Source of the DNA: Arcanobacterium sp.
GTDB taxonomy: Bacteria > Actinomycetota > Actinomycetes > Actinomycetales > Actinomycetaceae
Length of the DNA stretch: 42,859 bases
Reading direction: 5' to 3'
Assembly: GCA_022768785.1 (NCBI GenBank)
Contig: JALELI010000079.1
Coordinates: 1-42,859, forward strand
The translations under genes were made by a program, and so were the position numbers. Under the pieces are notes generated by a model that was not told the origin of the DNA, searched no databases, and worked only from the letters and a program-made list of their open reading frames with translations. Below are positions 33,262-39,743 of this stretch, one piece after another. Each line of letters begins with the position of its first letter. Position 1 is the stretch's first letter.

Positions 33262-34245
33262 CTATTTTCTGAGATGTTTAGAAGTGTTTTCTGAGCTGCT
33301 AGGAGCGGGAGCACTAAGTGAATGTGTAGTGGCCCATTGGCGCAGCACGTGGATAATCTCAAGTGCTGTGGCCGTAAGCCTTCCAGTATAAACTGCTGCT
33401 AATGGTGCGGTAGCATGTGCTCCTAATGAAGTGTATGTTACGTGTGCATCGAGATTTTGGGCGGCATCGCTGGGTACGATACTAAATGCCCGACCTTCAG
33501 AGAGTAAGTATCGTTTAGACCCAGAGATGTGGTCTGTGCCGGTTAGGATCAGCGGATCGAGATGGCGCTGAATACAGATCTGGCGGATCAGTTGAAAGTA
33601 TTCTGGGTGCTTGTTTTCTGGCCAAGAAAGCAGTGGAACTCGTTCGAATCCTGAGAGATCGTGGGGTGGATTCACCTTTTTCATCGCATCGTATGAAGCA
33701 ACAAGAACAAGGGGATCTGCCTGGATTGGCACCATCTGTAAGCCGTCTATCGAACGGGGCACATGGCATAGCCCGAAATCTGCTTGCTGATTGAGTACGA
33801 TCTTTTCCACTGCTCCAGTGTCTGCTTCGATGATCTCAGTGCTAACAGTGGGGAATTTTCTTTCTATATATTGGAGGATTTTCGGCATAATTTTGTTCAC
33901 AATGCTGGGAGAACAAGCAATTCTTAGGGCTTGCTGATTTGGGAACGAAAGCGCAGCGGCAGATGCGGCGAAAGAATGAGCTACGCGGAGCACTTCGCGC
34001 GCGTTGGCGATGAGCGTTTTCCCCTCTTCGGTGAGGCGTACTCGCCCTTGAACGCGCTGAAACAAACGCACATTGAGTGCTTTTTCGAGGAGCTGAATTT
34101 CTCTGCTCACGGTGGGTTGTGAACGTTGCAGCATCTGGGCTGCGGCGGAAATTGTTCCGAGCGTGGCGCTCGCGTAAAAGGCCTCGATTTGTTTGAAAGT
34201 GACGGCGAGAGCATCAAAGATCACGGGATCAGGCTCAGTATTCAT
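33262..34245 (-). CDS. LysR-family transcriptional regulator of the nucleoside locus
   Basis: 327 residues. The N-terminal winged helix-turn-helix has TFKQIEAFYASATLGTISAAAQ and RSQPTVSREIQLLEKAL, followed by the linker helix. The effector domain (about 95-300) follows with the usual two subdomains. It is divergently transcribed from the pseudouridine glycosidase gene across a 95-bp gap, so it most likely controls that operon in response to a nucleoside or its catabolite. It converges on the BCCT gene with 23 nt between the stops. The start has no strong ribosome site but matches family length. Confidence 0.92.
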   Translation of the reverse strand: MNTEPDPVIFDALAVTFKQIEAFYASATLGTISAAAQMLQRSQPTVSREIQLLEKALNVRLFQRVQGRVRLTEEGKTLIANAREVLRVAHSFAASAAALSFPNQQALRIACSPSIVNKIMPKILQYIERKFPTVSTEIIEADTGAVEKIVLNQQADFGLCHVPRSIDGLQMVPIQADPLVLVASYDAMKKVNPPHDLSGFERVPLLSWPENKHPEYFQLIRQICIQRHLDPLILTGTDHISGSKRYLLSEGRAFSIVPSDAAQNLDAHVTYTSLGAHATAPLAAVYTGRLTATALEIIHVLRQWATTHSLSAPAPSSSENTSKHLRK

Positions 34246-34279
34246 AGCTTTATGCTATACCATTATTTAAATTTCTCTA

Positions 34280-34308
34280 TTGATTATGAATAACAAAGCT
34301 GTTTAACT
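34280..34308 (+). promoter_or_regulatory. Possible promoter of the pseudouridine operon
   Basis: TTGATT (34280-34285), a 17-nt spacer and TTAACT (34303-34308) fit a sigma-70-type promoter 33 nt before the glycosidase ATG. The AT-rich 34246-34280 stretch, with ATTCAT and ATGAAT as outer inverted halves (34241-34246 and 34286-34291), is a likely LysR-regulator region. Confidence 0.35.
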
Positions 34309-34340
34309 TTGTAGTGCAGGAACAATTCAAGGAGGAATTA

Positions 34341-35264
34341 ATGCAGAATTTTAATGCGATCCGTATCAGTGATTCAGTTCAAGCAGCTCTTGACCACGGG
34401 CAGCCTGTGGTGGCGTTGGAATCCACGATTATCACACATGGGCTTCCGCAGCCTCAAAATTTTGAAGTGGCAATGGAAGCAGAAGAGATTGCACGCGAAA
34501 ATGGAGCGACGCCAGCTACGATCGGGGTGTATAAAGGAGAACCTGTGGTGGGTCTCTCTGAGGCGGAAATTCAGGATATGGCCACCGATCCAGAAGTACT
34601 TAAAGCGTCGATTCGAGATCTTGCCTATATGAAAACTGCGGGGCGTTCAGCGGGCACCACGATCGCGGCCACAGCACTGTTGGCAAATAGAGCCGGAATT
34701 GATGTGTTTGCTACAGGTGGCCTCGGAGGAGTGCACCACGGAGCGGCCCAAACTTTCGATGAATCCGCCGATCTCGTTGCTCTTTCCAAGATTTCTTTTA
34801 TTCTTGTGTCTTCAGGGGCTAAAGCAATTCTTGATATTCCAGCCACTTTGGAACGCTTCGAAACACTCAGCGTGCCGGTGATCGGGTATCGCACGGATAC
34901 TTATCCCGGATTCTATGTGGCTGATTCTGGATTCCCCGTCTCTCATCGGGTGGAAAGCCCAGAAGAAGTGGCGCGCATGCTCATGGTGCAGCGCTCCCTT
35001 GGAATCGGAACGGCAATCAACGTGGGCAATCCTGTGCCTCTCGAAGAGCAACTGGACCCCGATCTTTTGGCTAAGATTCTGGATCAAGCATGGGCAGACG
35101 CCGAAAAAGATGGAATCAAAGGGCAGCAGGTTACTCCATACCTCTTGGATTACATTCGGCGTGGCACTGGAGATGAATCGTTGCGCGCGAATGTTGCCCT
35201 CTATCGCAACAACATACGTCTTGGTGCCCAGATCGCTCAAGCTGTGTGCACTGAGGAGGCATAA
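34341..35264 (+). CDS. psuG: Pseudouridine-5'-phosphate glycosidase
   Basis: 307 residues. It splits pseudouridine 5'-phosphate reversibly to uracil and ribose 5-phosphate. Family motifs are clear: ALESTIITHGLPQPQN with the catalytic glutamate, KASIRDLAYM with the Schiff-base lysine region, GTTIAATALLANRAGIDVFA, GGLGGVHHGAAQTFDESADL, and SSGAKAILDIPATLERFE. AAGGAGG lies 7 nt before the ATG at 34341; an in-frame ATG at 34314 is less likely. Its stop overlaps the kinase start (TAATG). The pair provides the complete PsuK/PsuG route. Confidence 0.93.
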   Translation: MQNFNAIRISDSVQAALDHGQPVVALESTIITHGLPQPQNFEVAMEAEEIARENGATPATIGVYKGEPVVGLSEAEIQDMATDPEVLKASIRDLAYMKTAGRSAGTTIAATALLANRAGIDVFATGGLGGVHHGAAQTFDESADLVALSKISFILVSSGAKAILDIPATLERFETLSVPVIGYRTDTYPGFYVADSGFPVSHRVESPEEVARMLMVQRSLGIGTAINVGNPVPLEEQLDPDLLAKILDQAWADAEKDGIKGQQVTPYLLDYIRRGTGDESLRANVALYRNNIRLGAQIAQAVCTEEA

Positions 35265-36145
35265 TGCTTGGGGTTATTGGAGATATAGTCCAAGACGTGG
35301 TGGTGTGGCAAGAAGAGCCAGTGCGCCACGCGAGCGACACAAAATCAACAATCCACATCACGCGCGGGGGATCGGCTGCGAATGTGGCCGCTTTTGCAGG
35401 GCCTCGCACACCCACCACATTCATTGGCAGCGTGGGAGATGATCTGGCTGGTTTTGCGCTCACAAAAGATCTAGAACAGCGCGGCGTCACGGTAAAAATG
35501 CAGGTGCATTCAGCTCCCACAGGCACTATTGTGGTGCAAATTGACGACGCTGGCGAACGCAATATGTTTCCTTCACGTGGTGCTTCTGGAGAGCTGGAGA
35601 CAATCGATGAGCAGTGGTTGGAGGGGATTGATCTGCTGCACATCACGGCGTATTCGTTAGAGCAGGAGCCCACTCGTTCATCGGTGATTGACGCCGCTAA
35701 GCGCGTTCACCAACGCGGTGGGAAAGTGTGTTTCGATCTTTCGAGCCTGTTCACAATGGATCTACTGGGAGACGAATTGTATTTGGCTTATGTGAAAGAA
35801 ATCGATCCCGATTTCCTCTCGGCCAATAGTGACGAATCAGAGCGAATGGATTTGGCGCAAGGAGATATTCCGGGCGGCAATCTGAAGAACTTCCCCCACG
35901 CTACGCTCCTCTCTCGCAATGGCGCAGAGGCTACTCGAGTGTTTCGAGAAGGGAAATTATGTGCTGTGGTGCCCGTGGAGCCTGCTCCGGTGATCCGCGA
36001 TCTCACAGGGGCGGGAGATGCATTCAACGCTGGATATTTGGTGAGCTATATAGCTGACGGCGATGATCCGGTTGTGAATGTGCGCAAGGCCCACCAGCTT
36101 GCCCGTTCAGTGTTGGCTTATCCCGGTGCTGCGGAACCTCTATAA
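35264..36145 (+). CDS. psuK: PfkB-family kinase, probable pseudouridine kinase
   Basis: 293 residues with the ribokinase fold. GGSAANVAAFAG at the substrate side and DLTGAGDAFNAGYLV, with the catalytic GAGD aspartate, at the ATP side are intact. It shares one base with the psuG stop, so translation is coupled. In bacteria such a kinase beside psuG phosphorylates pseudouridine to the 5'-phosphate. A ribose or other sugar specificity cannot be excluded by sequence alone. Confidence 0.85.
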   Translation: MLGVIGDIVQDVVVWQEEPVRHASDTKSTIHITRGGSAANVAAFAGPRTPTTFIGSVGDDLAGFALTKDLEQRGVTVKMQVHSAPTGTIVVQIDDAGERNMFPSRGASGELETIDEQWLEGIDLLHITAYSLEQEPTRSSVIDAAKRVHQRGGKVCFDLSSLFTMDLLGDELYLAYVKEIDPDFLSANSDESERMDLAQGDIPGGNLKNFPHATLLSRNGAEATRVFREGKLCAVVPVEPAPVIRDLTGAGDAFNAGYLVSYIADGDDPVVNVRKAHQLARSVLAYPGAAEPL

Positions 36146-36189
36146 TCCCCACGCAGACGCCGATCTGAGAGGGCGTTTTATTCTCGGTG

Positions 36190-36215
36190 CTACGCCGCCG
36201 CTAACGGCGGCGTAG
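36190..36215. terminator. GC-rich hairpin after the psuGK genes
   Basis: An 11-bp perfect stem (36190-36200 with 36205-36215) with a CTAA loop, 45 nt after the kinase stop. A shorter ACGCC/GGCGT stem with TTTT just precedes it (36157-36179). The pair may reduce read-through into the MFS gene, which starts at 36363. Confidence 0.55.
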
Positions 36216-36362
36216 GCTACCCAGTGTGTTCTAACCTTTCCCTGCGTATGGCACTAAAAACAGCTAAATGGGGACCGCTGCAACATGCTGTAAACACAAC
36301 CACAATACGTGTATTTAATGCATAGGAAATGCGCGCTTAGCGCACCTAAAAAAGGGGAAAAC

Positions 36363-37763
36363 GTGGAAAAAACTAATCAAAATGTTGGTATGGCAGGGCT
36401 AATTGCGGCACTGATGTCTGCAATTTTAGCTTTTCAGCTCAATGCGTCGATGCTGTCTCCGGTGTTAAAAACTATGGAGAAAGAGCTCAACACCACTTCG
36501 GCGCAGATCGGCTTGAGCCAGACGGCTTTCTTCACTTCGGCTGCTTTATTCTCACTCATTCTTCCGCGTTGGGGAGATCTTATTGGCCGGCGAAAAGTGA
36601 TGATCGGCATGGTGGCCGTTACAGCGTTTGGCTCAGTGTTGGCAGCTTTGAGTGTAAACGTGGGCATGCTCTTTGTGGCTCGAGTGATACAAGGCGTTTC
36701 AGGCCCGATTGTGCCGATGGCGCTGATTATGCTGCGTGCCCAGCTGCATGACAACAAGAGATACGCTTTCTGGATGGCAGTACTCGCCTCTGTGAACGGT
36801 GGCATCGGCGGAGTAGATGCGCTCGCGGGTGGTTGGCTCGCTGATGCTCTCGGATTCCGATCCGTTTTCTGGACAATGGCTGTTGTAGCTGTGATCGCCG
36901 TGGTACTCGTGCGCCTTGGTGCTGAAGATACCCGAGCCTCTGAAGGGGAGCCAATGGATTGGCCGGGCTCATTGGCATTGGTGGTTTCACTAGGTACGAT
37001 TTTGACTGCTTTCAACGAGCTTGGAAAGCTCGGTGCCGCAAATTTCGTGTATGTAGGAATCCTCATCGCTGTGGGCGTTATTGCTTTTATCATCTTCTGG
37101 AAGATCGAAACTGCAGCAGCTCACCCGCTGGTGGCTACACATTACATGAAGCAACGGCGCACCTGGGGGCTTTTGCTCACCACCACGCTCATTATGACTG
37201 GGGTATTTGCCATTATGAACGGCTTAGTGCCTAACCTCGCCCAATCAGATAACTTTGCTGGCCTCTCCGCAGGCGATGTTTCCTGGACGACGCTCACTCC
37301 TTATGCCCTTGCTGGATTGTTGATGGGGCCGATTGCTGGAAAGCTCGCTGGAAAGTTTGGTTATATCACTGTGCTCCGTGCAGGCACCGCTTTAACTATT
37401 TTAGGAGTGGGATTTGCGCTGCTAGTGGTGAATAATCCAAATGCCATTATGCTCCTGGTACTTTCACTGTGGGTTGGTATCAGTTATGCGGGTATCACAA
37501 ACATCATGCTCAACGGGCTTGGTGTGGTGCTCTCCCCGAAAGACAATCCTGGATATCTTCCGGGTATGAATTCCGGAGCCTTCAACATTGGGGCGGGTCT
37601 ATCGTTTGCTATTTTATTTGCAGTGAATACGGCGGTGGCTGCCAACATGGGTGAAGTGGCTGGCTATAGGGTCTCTATGCTCGTAGGAGCAGCGATAATT
37701 GCCTTGGGGCTTTTGAGCTCGTTCCTTATTCCAAAGCCGGAAGAGCTGCCAGATCATATGTAG
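36363..37763 (+). CDS. MFS transporter of the nucleoside locus
   Basis: 466 residues, about 12-14 TM segments. The loop 2-3 motif of the superfamily is visible as LPRWGDLIGRRKVMIG, followed by FVARVIQGVSGPIVPMALIM and a DHA2-like middle (DWPGSLALVVSLGTIL). The GTG at 36363 follows AAAGGGG and gives a short cytoplasmic N-terminus; an ATG at 36309 is less likely. It lies between psuK and a nucleoside hydrolase, so nucleosides or pseudouridine are the probable substrates, although drug-type substrates are common in this branch. Confidence 0.85.
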   Translation: MEKTNQNVGMAGLIAALMSAILAFQLNASMLSPVLKTMEKELNTTSAQIGLSQTAFFTSAALFSLILPRWGDLIGRRKVMIGMVAVTAFGSVLAALSVNVGMLFVARVIQGVSGPIVPMALIMLRAQLHDNKRYAFWMAVLASVNGGIGGVDALAGGWLADALGFRSVFWTMAVVAVIAVVLVRLGAEDTRASEGEPMDWPGSLALVVSLGTILTAFNELGKLGAANFVYVGILIAVGVIAFIIFWKIETAAAHPLVATHYMKQRRTWGLLLTTTLIMTGVFAIMNGLVPNLAQSDNFAGLSAGDVSWTTLTPYALAGLLMGPIAGKLAGKFGYITVLRAGTALTILGVGFALLVVNNPNAIMLLVLSLWVGISYAGITNIMLNGLGVVLSPKDNPGYLPGMNSGAFNIGAGLSFAILFAVNTAVAANMGEVAGYRVSMLVGAAIIALGLLSSFLIPKPEELPDHM

Positions 37764-37841
37764 CAGTGTTGCTCTAAAGTGAAAAGAAGACTCCATAATA
37801 AACACGAAGATGTGAAAAGGGATATCAAGGGGGATATCAAT

Positions 37842-38792
37842 ATGGCTAGAAAAATTATTCTCGATTGCGATCCGGGGCATGATGATGCCGTAGCGATGAT
37901 GCTCGCTTACGGGAGCGATGCAATTGATCTGCTCGCCGTCACAACAGTGGGTGGAAACCAAACTCTTGAGAAAGTGACGCGCAATGCTCTGGGCGTAGCC
38001 ACAAAAATTGGAATGCTCGATGTGCCGATTGCGGCAGGCTGTGCTCGCCCGCTAGTGAAAGCACAGCAAGTGGCGCCAAGTGAGCATGGTGAAAGTGGGC
38101 TAGACGGCGTTGTGCTGCCGGAACCGCAGGTGCAATTAGACCCTCGGCACGCTGTAGATCTCATTATCGATACGGTGATGAGCAACGAGCCGGGGAGCAT
38201 TACTCTCGTTCCAACTGGGCCTTTAACGAACATTGCGATGGCAGTGCGCAAAGAGCCGCGGATCGTGGAACGCGTGCGCGAGGTGGTGCTTATGGGTGGC
38301 GGTTATCATACCGGTAATTATTCTCCGGTGGCCGAGTTTAATATCCATGTGGATCCTGAGGCTGCACACATTGTGTTTAACGAGCCGTGGCCAGTGACGA
38401 TGATCGGGTTGGATCTAACTCATCAGGCGTTGGCCACTGATCAAGTGGCGGCGAAAATTGCGGCTCTAGGTGGGCCCGTCTCAGATTTTGTGCTGGGATT
38501 ATTCACCTTTTTCCGCAAGGCATACCAAGATTCTCAAGGCTTTGAGTTTCCTCCGGTGCACGATCCGTGCACAATTGCTTATTTGATCGACCCGAGCATT
38601 GTGGCCACAATCCCCGCGCCAGTAGATGTGGAGCTTCGCGGAGATCTAACAGCTGGAATGACCGTCACGGATCTGCGAGCTCCAGCTCCTGAGGATTGCC
38701 ACACTCGAGTGGCCACCAAGCTGGATCGCGAAGGCTTCTGGAATCAGGTGGTGAACGCTATAGAGCAAATCCAAAAGCAGCTAGGAGCATGA
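37842..38792 (+). CDS. Inosine/uridine-preferring nucleoside hydrolase
   Basis: 316 residues. It hydrolyses ribonucleosides to base and ribose. The N-terminal DCDPGHDDAVAMMLAY is the calcium- and ribose-binding signature. TGPLTNIAMAV, GGGYHTGNYSPVAEFNIHVDPEAAHIVF and the late HDPCTIAYLI segment with the catalytic-site Asp complete the active site. GGGGGA lies 7 nt before the ATG at 37842; the frame is open 63 nt earlier. It follows the MFS gene by 78 nt and ends before a strong hairpin (38831-38876). The gene neighbourhood resembles E. coli rihB-psuTGK. Confidence 0.93.
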   Translation: MARKIILDCDPGHDDAVAMMLAYGSDAIDLLAVTTVGGNQTLEKVTRNALGVATKIGMLDVPIAAGCARPLVKAQQVAPSEHGESGLDGVVLPEPQVQLDPRHAVDLIIDTVMSNEPGSITLVPTGPLTNIAMAVRKEPRIVERVREVVLMGGGYHTGNYSPVAEFNIHVDPEAAHIVFNEPWPVTMIGLDLTHQALATDQVAAKIAALGGPVSDFVLGLFTFFRKAYQDSQGFEFPPVHDPCTIAYLIDPSIVATIPAPVDVELRGDLTAGMTVTDLRAPAPEDCHTRVATKLDREGFWNQVVNAIEQIQKQLGA

Positions 38793-38830
38793 AGTAGCTA
38801 TAAGCGCTAAAATAGCAAATATAAAGGAAG

Positions 38831-38876
38831 AATGGTGTGTGAGAGCAAGGAGTAAAACCTGCTCTCACACGCCATT
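38831..38876. terminator. Bidirectional terminator hairpin after the nucleoside hydrolase
   Basis: Arms 38831-38846 and 38861-38876 are complementary over 16 positions with one mismatch (GTGAGAGC/GCTCTCAC inside). It lies between the hydrolase stop (38792) and the reconstructed end (38898) of the broken minus-strand gene. Confidence 0.7.
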
Positions 38877-38897
38877 GCTGTTGATAATATTAAAAAC

Positions 38898-39291
38898 TCA
38901 TACAGTAGGGTTCTGTGGTGTGCCTGGGTTCCGGTGAAACAGGGAAGCGATGCCGTTCGCAGCGATGCCAAGCACACTATAGGCGGCGCCATAGATGAGA
39001 GCTGATTCGTTAAAGAATAAAAGCATTGGCACCACGAAGCAGAGGATCGGGGAAGCAGAGGATCGGGCAAATAATCCACAGCAGGCTAAATCCTTCTTTT
39101 GCCCCGTCCCACGCAGCTAAAAAGATGGTGGTAATAGGAAAAATAATGAACAGCTCCGTAATTGCGCCAGCCAATCCGCAATTCCAGGCCGGCAGTGTGC
39201 GAGTGAATTCGCCTAGTATGGCTGGCACGGCGAGGAACACAATGAGAAGCGCGGCAATGCGCAGCCAGGTGTTTCGAGTTGTCCATCTCAT
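38898..39291 (-). pseudogene. Small membrane protein gene broken by a 16-bp tandem duplication
   Basis: As it stands the frame from ATG 39291 ends after 93 codons in FPDPLLRGANAFIL. GAAGCAGAGGATCGGG occurs twice in tandem at 39036-39051 and 39052-39067. If one copy is removed the frame continues with VVPMLLFFNESALIYGAAYS and further hydrophobic residues to a stop at 38898, giving about 125 residues with four TM segments. The first TMs are LRIAALLIVFLAVPAIL and ITELFIIFPITTIFLAAW. The reconstructed end fits neatly behind the terminator hairpin. The lesion is +16 and shifts the frame. Family unknown. The duplication may be a recent mutation, a reversible switch, or an assembly artefact. Confidence 0.7.
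39036..39067 (+). repeat. 16-bp tandem duplication inside a coding region
   Basis: Two exact adjacent copies of GAAGCAGAGGATCGGG. The length is not a multiple of three, so it changes the reading frame of the minus-strand membrane-protein gene. Confidence 0.9.
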
Positions 39292-39423
39292 GCTCGCATT
39301 GTGGCATGGATAATTACTCAAAACAATAGAAATGTGGAATTTGCTCCTGGAGGCTTGGAATCAAGTATCTGAGAGTGCAGTGCTTGCCACGGCCAAACTC
39401 ACCGATTTCTTACGGAGAAAGAA

Positions 39424-39742
39424 GTGACGTCTATCCTTCTTGAACCACCGTGGGTGCCAGTTGGGGACGATAGGTCTGGCTTGTGGATAAAAGTTTTTGG
39501 CTCCGGTGCATTAGTTTGGCCTTTACTACTGCCAAACAGTATTAAGCTTTCTCTAGGGGTGCTATTTATACGATTATTCCGCTCTTCTGCGTCTTTGTTC
39601 TGCGCGTTCTTGTTGGTGCTTGTTGCCACTGTGGTTGCTCCGCCGCCAACGGCGCAAGCTAATGTGAGTGCTCCGCTCAGTTTGGCTGTAAATCCGCTAA
39701 ATTATACCTATTCTGCTCGCCCAGTGATTCCCTCCCTGCCGA
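39424..39742 (+). pseudogene. Signal-peptide-coding first part of the surface protein, out of frame
   Basis: From GTG 39424 (GGAGAAAG upstream) a frame encodes a long N-terminal region and a clear signal peptide (ASLFCAFLLVLVATVVA, cut near TAQA), then mature sequence SAPLSLAVNPLNYTYSARPV. About 40 residues later its sense is lost at CCG ATG. One extra base near 39741 (for example CCGGATGTG) would join it smoothly to the downstream frame (...SLPDVLYVQTNNPDP). The two frames together make a secreted protein of about 1030 residues. Either the gene has a 1-nt deletion, frameshifting is programmed, or the sequence has an error. Confidence 0.6.
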
Positions 39743-39743
39743 T

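Noticed and set aside
38807-39079. 90-residue minus-strand frame downstream of the membrane-protein gene
   Set aside because: It reads in a different frame from the hydrophobic continuation obtained when the 16-bp duplication is removed, and its composition does not look like a protein.
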